Shown in pieces: positions 1-4,828 of a stretch of 5,817 nt of DNA. The notes beneath the pieces are model-generated. The model saw nothing but the letters and a program-made list of their open reading frames with translations. It searched no databases and had not been told where the DNA came from. The stretch lies in NCBI GenBank assembly GCA_020052215.1, contig JAGVPN010000351.1, positions 1 through 5,817 on the forward strand, in the 5' to 3' direction. Position 1 is the first letter of the stretch. Each line of letters starts with the position of its first letter. The position numbers and the translations under genes were made by a program. The DNA comes from Syntrophobacterales bacterium (GTDB taxonomy: Bacteria > Desulfobacterota > Desulfobaccia > Desulfobaccales > 0-14-0-80-60-11).

Positions 1-38
1 GTCATAGAGGTAATTCTGGCTTTATGATCGCAACCACC

Positions 39-66
39 GTAGGGGCGGTTCGCGAACCGCCCCTAC
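39..66. repeat. 28-bp perfect palindrome
   Basis: The left half reads GTAGGGGCGGTTCG and the right half is its exact reverse complement, so the element is self-complementary over all 28 bases. It lies downstream of the 3' end of the minus-strand gene ending at 206. GTAGGGGCG-type palindromes are a familiar kind of short interspersed repeat in environmental bacteria (general knowledge, not checked here). No T-run flanks it on either strand, so an intrinsic terminator is not supported. A role in mRNA 3' end protection or a REP/MITE-like origin is possible but unproven. Confidence 0.75.
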
Positions 67-128
67 AATTCGGATTATTACTTGTTTGACGGCAACTTGA
101 TATCATACCACTTGGCAGTCAATGGGTG

Positions 129-150
129 GCACAGGCTTTCCAGCCTGTGC
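129..150. repeat. Inverted repeat, 9-bp stem with 4-nt loop
   Basis: The arms GCACAGGCT and AGCCTGTGC are perfectly complementary around the loop TTCC. It lies 56 bases beyond the stop codon of the minus-strand hydrolase gene and 62 bases from the palindrome at 39-66. GGCACAGGC-type hairpins also look like a dispersed repeat family. Two such elements side by side suggest that 1-205 is a repeat-rich intergenic spacer. No gene is visible in this stretch. Confidence 0.65.
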
Positions 151-205
151 TGGCGCCGCCTAAAGCCTGCGGTTACAAAAGCAGCCTTTTGAACGCAACT
201 CGGTA

Positions 206-1576
206 TCAGTCGGCGAATTTCCCCGTGGGATAGACGTTCCTCGGGTTCCAAAACATCCAGCCGCTGGCCCCGAACTTGTCCGAGGCCTGGATCTGGATCC
301 GCATCCGCTCTTCTTTGAAGTCGCCGCCCCGGAAGGCGTAATCCCGGAAGGCCTGGAGCCACGGACGGAAGCGCAGGGGATTGGCGTTGGTGCGCTCCTG
401 GGCGCGCTTTAAAGACAGGTACACGATTTCATAGGTGTTCTGGACCGGGTTCTTGTACTTGGGAATCCCGAACTGGTAACCGGAGGGGTAAAGCATGGGG
501 CAGACCACGTCCACGGCATCCAGGGCCGCCGCGACCTTCTGGCCGATGCCGGTATCGTCTAAGTTCCACATGACATAACCGAAGATGTCCGCGGCCACCA
601 TTACGTTATAGGGCGCCAGGGCCCGGTGCGCCGCCTTCAGGAAACCGGTGATGGCCTCGGTGCGGCTGTCCTGATTCGTCGGCTTCGAGAACCCCACCTT
701 GCGGTTGTCAGGAAAGCGGACATAATCGAACTGGACCTCGTCGAAACCCACTTCCGCCGAAGCCTTGGCAATGGCGATATTGTAATCCCAGGCCTCCTGG
801 CGGAAGGGATCGATCCAGCGGAGTTTTTCCCGATCCCGGAACACTCCGCCCCCCGCGGTCTTGACGGCCCACTGCGGCCTGGCCGCGGCCAGGGGATCAT
901 CCTTGAAAACCACAATCCGGGCGATGAGATAGAGGCCCTGTTCCTTGAGGCTGTCCACCACAGCCTTCATATCCTTGAACAAGATGGTTTTCTGGGCGCC
1001 GACCTCCTCGGCCAGAGGAATGTTTACCTTGAAGCAAACAAAACCCCGGTCCCCTTTGATGTCGATGACCAGGGCGTTCAGGTTGTTCAATTTAAGGGCT
1101 TCCTTGGCCGCCTCCCTTATTTTCTTGCTGGCGAACCCGTAGGACGAGAGATAAAGCGCCTTCACCATGAAGGGGGTTAGGGCGATATCCGCGGGGGAGG
1201 CGCCCAACTCCGAGGTGGCGAGTTCCCGCCGGGCATAACCGGGAGCGCGCAGCTTGAGGGTCTCCCCGGTGCCCTCCAGGTGGAAGACGCCGTCCTGGTC
1301 GGCCCGTACTTGCTGATCCCCCAGGGTCACCAGGGCCCCGGCGATGGGCGCCTTGGTCCGGGCGTCAACGATCTTGCCGTCATAGGTTTTGGTCGCGGTG
1401 GTCGTGGGCGTCTTGGTCTGGGCTTCAGGGGCCTTGGGAGCAACAGCTGGGGCTGCGCCGACAACAGGTTCCTTGGTTTGGCTGGCCGCGGCCTTGGGGT
1501 CATCAGCCCGCGCCGGGCCGGCCAGCACCAGGGCCCCCGCCAGTATGAGCCAGAACACACCGAGTTTCTTTTTCAT
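206..1576 (-). CDS. Exported putative glycoside hydrolase (DUF4015 family)
   Basis: 456-residue exported protein. Residues 1-24 form a signal peptide (KKK, hydrophobic core, cleavage after ARA), so it should leave the cytoplasm. Residues 25-64 are an Ala/Pro/Lys/Thr-rich linker. Residues 65-120 look like a carboxypeptidase-regulatory-like beta-sandwich (YDGKIVD, APIAGALVTL, ADQDGVFHL). Residues 138-456 match the DUF4015 putative glycoside hydrolase family, a TIM-barrel fold. Key signatures are VIDIKGDRG (170-178), FDEVQFDYVRFP (278-289), AADIFGY (328-334), MLYPS (361-365), WLQAF (406-410) and GWMFWNPRN (439-447). The acidic residues E280, D284 and D330 are candidates for catalysis; this assignment is inference. 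The ATG at 1576 is chosen because GAGG sits 5 nt upstream and the signal peptide begins there; a TTG at 1591 would add five residues and swallow that site. It lies 97 bp downstream of the deacetylase gene and is probably co-transcribed with it. The substrate is unknown, perhaps an exopolysaccharide or cell-wall glycan. Confidence 0.85.
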   Translation of the reverse strand: MKKKLGVFWLILAGALVLAGPARADDPKAAASQTKEPVVGAAPAVAPKAPEAQTKTPTTTATKTYDGKIVDARTKAPIAGALVTLGDQQVRADQDGVFHLEGTGETLKLRAPGYARRELATSELGASPADIALTPFMVKALYLSSYGFASKKIREAAKEALKLNNLNALVIDIKGDRGFVCFKVNIPLAEEVGAQKTILFKDMKAVVDSLKEQGLYLIARIVVFKDDPLAAARPQWAVKTAGGGVFRDREKLRWIDPFRQEAWDYNIAIAKASAEVGFDEVQFDYVRFPDNRKVGFSKPTNQDSRTEAITGFLKAAHRALAPYNVMVAADIFGYVMWNLDDTGIGQKVAAALDAVDVVCPMLYPSGYQFGIPKYKNPVQNTYEIVYLSLKRAQERTNANPLRFRPWLQAFRDYAFRGGDFKEERMRIQIQASDKFGASGWMFWNPRNVYPTGKFAD

Positions 1577-1594
1577 GCCCACCTCTTTCAACCC

Positions 1595-1611
1595 CGGGCC
1601 TTACCGGCCCG
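1595..1611 (-). other. GC-rich hairpin upstream of the hydrolase ribosome binding site
   Basis: CGGGCC and GGCCCG pair perfectly around a 5-nt loop, 19 bases upstream of the start codon at 1576 and next to the GAGG ribosome binding site. There is no T-run, so it is not a terminator. The 97-bp gap between the two minus-strand genes holds nothing else clear apart from a small GGAC/GTCC hairpin. It may affect mRNA stability or translation of the second gene, but the GC content makes chance likely. Confidence 0.35.
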
Positions 1612-1673
1612 CCCAGAGTATTGTTTAACTGGGGGCTGCCGGACCGCAGTCCCTTGGCCCCGCCTCAGCCGGG

Positions 1674-2474
1674 CTAATAGGTCTTATGCCCCTTTTCCTG
1701 GGCCCGGCCGGTGACGATGGCTTCAAAATTCTTGATGCCGTCGCCGTTGACCATCAGGTAGCGGGGCTGGGCCATCATCTTCTCGGCCAGACTCGCATTC
1801 CGGCGGTCGATACTGAAGGCCATGACGTATCCCGCCTGGGCCGCGTCCTTTTCCAACTGGTCGTCATAGATGCCAAACGGCCAGGCCAACACGTCCACCG
1901 TGGTGCCGAACCTTTTTTCCAGCGACGCCTTGGCCTTGGAAAGCTGGGCGTCCACCAGCTTCTTGTATTCTTCGGGCTTAAGTTTCTTCTTTTCCTTTTT
2001 GAAATTGGGATGCCAGAAGGTGTGCGACTGCATATCGAACAAACCGGTCCCCTGGAGGGTCTTCAACTGCTCCCAGGTCATGGCATAGGAAGCGTTGGAG
2101 ACACACGACGGATAGATGAACAAGGTTACCGGGATGTTGTACTTGCGCACCAGTGGCAGCATGTCGCTATAGACCGTTTTGTGAGCGTCATCCGCAGTGA
2201 TCACCACGGATTTCGGCGGCGGCGGCGGACCCTGGCCCCGCAGGTAGTTGACCAGCGTCCGGAGCGGGATAACCGTGTACTGGTGGTCCTTGAGCCACTG
2301 GAGCTGCGACTCGAACACCTTGGTGGTTACCGTCATGGAATCGGCCACCGTGGGGCCGAAGCGGTGGTAGCACAAAACCGGCACGGTGACCTGCTCATCC
2401 GCCGATGCGGCCGGGCAGCAAAAACCCGCTATCAACACCGCAATTACAGCTAACCAACGAAGCTTACGAATCAT
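1674..2474 (-). CDS. Exported polysaccharide deacetylase (NodB homology domain)
   Basis: 266-residue exported protein. Residues 1-25 are a signal peptide ending PAASA; the CC at 19-20 is not in a proper lipobox, so a soluble secreted or periplasmic form is expected. VPVLCYHRFG (31-40) is the usual opening of PgaB-like and related deacetylases. The NodB domain follows, with motif 1 as TADDA (93-97), where D95 and D96 would be the catalytic base and a metal ligand. Motif 2 is SHTFWH (150-155), with H151 and H155 as metal ligands. AWPFGIYDD (197-205) is motif 3-like. The family hydrolyses N-acetyl (or O-acetyl) groups from glycans such as poly-GlcNAc or peptidoglycan; the substrate here is unknown. 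Motif 1 is normally TFDDG, and the final Ala is unusual. A PPPPP run (83-87) precedes the domain. AAGGG 9 nt upstream of the ATG supports the start. It is probably the first gene of a two-gene operon with the hydrolase. Confidence 0.88.
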   Translation of the reverse strand: MIRKLRWLAVIAVLIAGFCCPAASADEQVTVPVLCYHRFGPTVADSMTVTTKVFESQLQWLKDHQYTVIPLRTLVNYLRGQGPPPPPKSVVITADDAHKTVYSDMLPLVRKYNIPVTLFIYPSCVSNASYAMTWEQLKTLQGTGLFDMQSHTFWHPNFKKEKKKLKPEEYKKLVDAQLSKAKASLEKRFGTTVDVLAWPFGIYDDQLEKDAAQAGYVMAFSIDRRNASLAEKMMAQPRYLMVNGDGIKNFEAIVTGRAQEKGHKTY

Positions 2475-2674
2475 CCTTTATTTCCCTTAAATTATGGAAT
2501 TAGTTGCCGCGATCAGCCCTGAGGCGTCCAACCCCGGAGTGCCCCCACCCAGGTCAAGCCGGCCGGCGAGTGCACCGGGCGCGCCCTGCCTTCCAGCCCC
2601 AACCACCCAAAATTATGCGGCAGTCTGACCGCCCGCAGTCCTTGATTGGGCTTTTCGAGTCAGGCAGTTCAAAG

Positions 2675-2704
2675 ATTAAACAGTCTCCCCCAAGGTTGGT
2701 TGCA
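2675..2704 (-). promoter_or_regulatory. Candidate sigma70-type promoter for the deacetylase operon
   Basis: Read on the minus strand, TTGCAA (2704-2699) and TTTAAT (2680-2675) are separated by 18 bp. They match the -35 and -10 consensus at four and five of six positions. Transcription would start near 2668 and leave a leader of about 195 nt before the deacetylase ATG at 2474. A plus-strand TATAAT at 2711-2716 lies close by but has no recognisable -35 partner. Confidence 0.3.
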
Positions 2705-2764
2705 AGATACTATAATCGGTTCCCAAAAACAACGACTTGAAAGTTTCAATTAACTTCACCTCTT

Positions 2765-2928
2765 AAAAAATCTTGCCGCCGGTAAGGGCCTGGCTGCCGC
2801 CTGGACCCCCAGGCCGAAGGAAAATCCCCCCTCCCCTTATCCAGGCGCGCCTGGCCGACTCCAGGGTTCTGGCGGCCCCGGGATACTGTGTCCCCGAGGG
2901 GTCCAAAGCGCGCCTTATCCCAGGCAAG
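2765..2928 (-). ncRNA. Possible structured minus-strand RNA ending in a T-run
   Basis: On the minus strand, CTTGCC (2928-2923) can pair with GGCAAG (2777-2772), which is followed directly by ATTTTTT (2771-2765), as at an intrinsic terminator. Inside this closing stem, GGCGCGC (2914-2908) pairs with GCGCGCC (2850-2844). Local hairpins such as GCCTGG/CCAGGC occupy the 3' part. The result is a rod-like fold of about 160 nt, in the size range of 6S-like RNAs. I recognise no family signature, and GC-rich DNA gives such pairings by chance, so this is a weak call. If real, it would be transcribed toward the deacetylase gene. Confidence 0.18.
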
Positions 2929-2933
2929 TCACC

Positions 2934-2956
2934 GAGCCGGCCGATTGGCCCGGCTC
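2934..2956. other. Strong GC hairpin upstream of spmA
   Basis: GAGCCGG (2934-2940) pairs with CCGGCTC (2950-2956); an inner GCC/GGC extends the stem with one bulge around a GATT loop. The plus-strand tail TCAATATTTGC is only mildly T-rich, so a terminator is possible but weak. It lies about 180 bp before the spmA start and could end read-through into the spm genes or form part of their leader. Confidence 0.35.
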
Positions 2957-3092
2957 TCAATATTTGCTTGCAGCTGCCTGGTTAAAAAGGCAAAATGGAA
3001 GCGGTTCAGATGGCCCCAAGCCGATTCCCGCCAACCGGTGGCTGCCTCCGTCGCTTTATTAGCGGGAAATTATCTCAGGGACAGTCGCTTCC

Positions 3093-3113
3093 GAACTTTG
3101 AACCTTGAACTTT
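3093..3113 (+). repeat. Three tandem heptamers just upstream of spmA
   Basis: GAACTTT, GAACCTT and GAACTTT follow each other without gaps, differing at one base in the middle copy. The array ends 12 bases before the AAGGA ribosome binding site of spmA. Short heptameric arrays can expand or contract by slippage, or can form direct-repeat operator sites; neither is shown here. Confidence 0.6.
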
Positions 3114-3137
3114 CCATAACAAGATAAGGAAGGCTGG

Positions 3138-3722
3138 ATGAATACCGTATGGCTCTTGGTCGTTTGTCTAAGCATCGTGTTTGCGGTTATCAACGGCAAA
3201 ATTGATGGGTTCACCAAAGCCATGTTTGAAGCCGGCAAAGCCGCGGTGGAAGTCTGCCTCTATCTGGTGGGGATTGTTTCTCTTTGGCTGGGGCTTACCA
3301 AGATACTGGAAGATTCCGGCTTGATCTACAAACTGTCAAATTTCTTTCGACCGGCAATTTCGTTTCTTTTCAAGAACATACCCGAAGGGCACCCCTCAAT
3401 AACTTCCATGACCCTCAACCTGCTGGCCAATCTTTTCGGTCTGGGTAATGCGGCCACCCCGCTGGGCATTAAAGCCATGGAAGACCTTCAGACCCTCAAT
3501 ACCGAGAAGAACACGATAACTTTTGAGATGATGCTTTTCATTGTCATCAACACCTCAAGCATCCAGATAGTTCCTTTTACGGCCATTGGGTTGCTGGCAA
3601 GTTACGGCTCGCGTAACCCCAATGTCATTGTCTTGCCGACCATCATTGCAACCGTCATATCTTCGGCAACCGCAGTGGGAATACTCTATTTATTCAAAAA
3701 ATTCAGTAGGAAAGATAGGTGA
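3138..3722 (+). CDS. spmA: Spore maturation protein A (nucleoside-recognition/Gate-domain membrane protein)
   Basis: 194 residues, close to the usual SpmA length of about 195. Hydrophobic segments lie near residues 4-18, 36-53, 130-155 and 163-186, so it is an integral inner-membrane protein. The family signature is the segment 94-110 (NLLANLFGLGNAATPLG), followed by KAMEDLQTLN (112-121) and NTSSIQIVP (138-146). The Gate (nucleoside-recognition) domain is shared with nucleoside transporters, but the substrate of SpmA is not established. In Bacillus, SpmA and SpmB act together in spore-core dehydration; the pair also occurs in bacteria not known to sporulate, where the role is unclear. The ATG is supported by AAGGA 7 nt upstream. 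It is followed by spmB after one base, so the two are translationally linked. Confidence 0.92.
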   Translation: MNTVWLLVVCLSIVFAVINGKIDGFTKAMFEAGKAAVEVCLYLVGIVSLWLGLTKILEDSGLIYKLSNFFRPAISFLFKNIPEGHPSITSMTLNLLANLFGLGNAATPLGIKAMEDLQTLNTEKNTITFEMMLFIVINTSSIQIVPFTAIGLLASYGSRNPNVIVLPTIIATVISSATAVGILYLFKKFSRKDR

Positions 3723-3723
3723 C

Positions 3724-4251
3724 ATGGATACCATCAGTTTTGTATTCCAGGGTTTAATACCGGTTTTCATTTTCTTTACGGTTGGTTATGGATTTGCCAA
3801 AGGGGTGCCCGTCTATGATTCCTTTGTCTCGGGCGCCAAGGATGGCATCGGCATCATCATCGGGATTTTCCCCTATGTCCTGGCAATCTTTATTGCGGTC
3901 AAAACCTTTGAAGCGTCGGGAGCTTTCGACTTTATCAGAACAATGTTTGCCTTCGTTGCAAGTCCATTCCACCTACCGCCGGAAGTTTTTTCGGTGGCCA
4001 TGGTAAAACCGTTCTCCAACGCGGCTTCCCTGGGTATTTTCACGGAGATTCTGAAATCCTCCGGCCCCGACTCCCTGGCCAGCATCATGGCGGCGGTGAT
4101 CATGGGCAGCGCGGAAACCACTTTTTACGTCCTGGCGGTTTATCTCGGGGCAGTGGGCATCAAGAAAACCAAATACCTGGTCCCCGTGTGCCTGGCCGCG
4201 GATATGACGGGGGTGGTCATCGCCATCATCCTGGTAAAATTACTCTATTGA
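3724..4251 (+). CDS. spmB: Spore maturation protein B (Gate-domain membrane protein)
   Basis: 175 residues, the usual SpmB length. Hydrophobic segments lie near 7-23, 42-60, 118-142 and 152-173. The characteristic C-terminal signature GSAETTFYVLAVYLGAVGIK (128-147) is very clear. The central motif reads VKPFSNAASLGI (94-105); as I recall, many SpmB proteins have a small-residue SGSG-type stretch there, so this may be a lineage variant. The start is the ATG one base after the spmA stop codon. An upstream in-frame extension is rejected because it would overlap spmA by more than 130 bp, and because residue 1 here matches the expected SpmB N-terminus. AGG motifs in the last spmA codons (AGTAGGAAAGATAGG) supply the ribosome binding site. 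It presumably forms a two-subunit membrane complex with SpmA. No clear terminator follows before the next promoter at 4291. Confidence 0.92.
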   Translation: MDTISFVFQGLIPVFIFFTVGYGFAKGVPVYDSFVSGAKDGIGIIIGIFPYVLAIFIAVKTFEASGAFDFIRTMFAFVASPFHLPPEVFSVAMVKPFSNAASLGIFTEILKSSGPDSLASIMAAVIMGSAETTFYVLAVYLGAVGIKKTKYLVPVCLAADMTGVVIAIILVKLLY

Positions 4252-4290
4252 GCTTTAGGTTAGTGCCTTGCCGGGGGTGGACAATTTTTC

Positions 4291-4318
4291 TTGACGTCTC
4301 TGCAAAAAAAACTACAGT
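4291..4318 (+). promoter_or_regulatory. Sigma70-type promoter of the riboswitch-permease transcript
   Basis: TTGACG (4291-4296) is a near-consensus -35 element. TACAGT (4313-4318) gives a 16-bp spacer and matches the -10 at four of six positions; the overlapping AGTATTAAT keeps the area A/T-rich. The spacer contains an A8 tract. Transcription would begin around 4325, just before the c-di-AMP aptamer, which is where such a promoter is expected. Confidence 0.6.
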
Positions 4319-4350
4319 ATTAATTGTTGGTCACGGATTTATCCGGCCAA

Positions 4351-4480
4351 CCGCCGAATTCTCCGAAACCCAAACGGAGAAGCGGGGGACCCAAGTTCTT
4401 GGGGCGAATCCGCCTAGTTCGTCTAGGCGGTAGGGCAAGCAACCTCCTGCCCGAGTCCGACAGCTAACCCCGTAGGCAGG
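4351..4480 (+). ncRNA. ydaO/yuaA-type c-di-AMP riboswitch
   Basis: The conserved elements of the ydaO aptamer appear in order. GCCGAA (4353-4358) opens P1. TTCTCCG/CGGAGAA (4359-4365, 4375-4381) is a perfect hairpin. GCGGGGGACCCA (4382-4393) is followed by GGGGCGAATCC (4401-4411). CCGCCTAG/CTAGGCGG (4410-4417, 4423-4430) is a perfect 8-bp stem. GGTAGGGCA leads to TGCCCGAGTCCG, and the hallmark CAGCTAACCCCGTAGGC (4461-4477) closes the aptamer. The loop CCTCC (4443-4447) can pair with GGGGG (4384-4388), which matches the pseudoknot seen in known structures (recalled from the literature). These aptamers bind cyclic di-AMP and mostly turn genes off, typically potassium and osmolyte transporters or cell-wall hydrolases. 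The downstream gene is a KimA-like permease, so context and family agree. The P1 stem looks short (GCC/GGC plus one more pair after a mismatch). Confidence 0.93.
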
Positions 4481-4486
4481 AGGAGG
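4443..4486 (+). promoter_or_regulatory. Possible translational expression platform: anti-Shine-Dalgarno and Shine-Dalgarno
   Basis: CCTCCTGCC (4443-4451) is perfectly complementary to GGCAGGAGG (4475-4483), which contains an AGGAGG ribosome binding site 5 nt before the ATG at 4489. The same left strand is also used by the aptamer (loop pseudoknot and the GGGCA/TGCCC stem), and GGC at 4475-4477 closes P1. The two folds therefore exclude each other. Seen: the complementarity. Inferred: ligand binding would release the Shine-Dalgarno, and the free RNA would hide it. Confidence 0.45.
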
Positions 4487-4488
4487 AT

Positions 4489-4662
4489 ATGTCAAACAAC
4501 GGTATCGGTGCGCCCGCAGCGCGTCCTCTGGGGTCCTGTCCAGGGGCCTCTCTTTCCGCTTACCATCCCCCGATTCAGACCAGCCATCTTTTTGGCGGTC
4601 ACTTTTTCACCCCTTGGGCTATCCCAGAGCCGCCCCCCATGCCGGAGTCCCATTCGCCCTAA
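4489..4662 (+). CDS. Hypothetical 57-residue leader ORF after the riboswitch
   Basis: The ORF begins MSNNGIGAPA and ends PMPESHSP. It has an ideal ribosome binding site (AGGAGGAGG just upstream), stronger than that of any other gene in the window. It is rich in Pro, Ser and His, has no signal peptide or membrane segment, and matches no family I recognise. Codon use is not clearly biased like the real genes, so coding status rests on the Shine-Dalgarno and the position. It could be a regulatory leader peptide, a small protein, or a chance ORF after a purine-rich riboswitch 3' end. It stops 166 bp before the permease, and it is not in a frame that would extend the permease. Confidence 0.3.
   Translation: MSNNGIGAPAARPLGSCPGASLSAYHPPIQTSHLFGGHFFTPWAIPEPPPMPESHSP
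4525..4557 (+). terminator. Weak hairpin with pyrimidine-rich tail inside the leader
   Basis: CCTCTGG (4525-4531) pairs with CCAGGGG (4540-4546), with one G-U pair and an 8-nt loop, followed by CCTCTCTTTCC. The tail is pyrimidine-rich but not a true T-run, so intrinsic termination would be weak. Its position 45 nt after the aptamer, within the small ORF, is where an attenuator could act. Confidence 0.2.
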
Positions 4663-4828
4663 CGAGTTCTCCTCTTAGCCATCATGATTAAGGTTGCCTG
4701 AGGTCTTTTCGCCCCGGGGGTATCGAGCCTGATACTACCGGCGGCGGCAAGTTCACGGCATTATTCTATGGTTTTGTCCGGTCTCGGATTTTTCGAGCCC
4801 GGCCGATTACGCATAAGGGTTGACTCTA
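4663..4828 (+). other. Rest of the untranslated leader before the permease
   Basis: I see no gene here. It contains a small hairpin GTATC/GATAC around GAGCCT (4720-4735), the self-complementary CCCCGGGG next to it, and CTCG/CGAG around a T-rich loop (4783-4797). An in-frame TAA at 4814-4816 bars N-terminal extension of the permease. AAGGG (4815-4819) 9 nt before the ATG is its ribosome binding site. No convincing second promoter was found, so the transporter appears to depend on the riboswitch transcript. Confidence 0.5.

Larger units (their letters stand above)
2475..3137. other. Divergent intergenic region without a convincing gene
   Basis: This 663-bp spacer separates the minus-strand deacetylase from plus-strand spmA. 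Short ORFs here are Pro/Arg-rich shadows of GC-rich DNA without good ribosome binding sites. It does hold hairpin-forming sequence: TTGAAA/TTTCAA around one base (2737-2749), GGCCTGG/CCAGGCC (2787-2815), the perfect palindrome CCAGGCGCGCCTGG (2841-2854), and GAGCCGG/CCGGCTC (2934-2956). An imperfect direct repeat, CCTTATCCAGGC (2835-2846) and CCTTATCCCAGGC (2913-2925), is also present. No tRNA, rRNA or known riboswitch was recognised. The AAGGA ribosome binding site of spmA is at 3126-3130. Confidence 0.6.

Noticed and set aside
626..1180. 184-codon plus-strand ORF
   Set aside because: It is antisense to the hydrolase gene, whose signal peptide and family motifs are clear; long antisense frames are expected with biased GC-rich codons.
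1577..1591. TTG start adding five residues to the hydrolase
   Set aside because: The extension covers the ribosome binding site; the ATG at 1576 begins a standard signal peptide.
1686..2453. 255-codon plus-strand ORF
   Set aside because: It is antisense to nearly the whole deacetylase gene, is His/Arg/Gly-rich, and has no family motif.
2849..2862. Minus-strand GGAGTCGGCCAGGC, like the start of a class A RNase P RNA
   Set aside because: The conserved RNase P core (GAGGAAAGTCCGGGCTCC type) does not follow, so the match is chance.
2504..2985. Short ORFs of 61-78 codons in the divergent spacer
   Set aside because: They are Pro/Arg-rich low-complexity translations without ribosome binding sites, and overlap hairpin-forming DNA.
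3586..3723. Upstream extension of spmB
   Set aside because: It would overlap spmA by more than 130 bp; the ATG at 3724 fits the family length and N-terminus.
4188..4433. 81-codon plus-strand ORF over the riboswitch
   Set aside because: It overlaps the spmB 3' end, the promoter and the structured aptamer, and has no family features.
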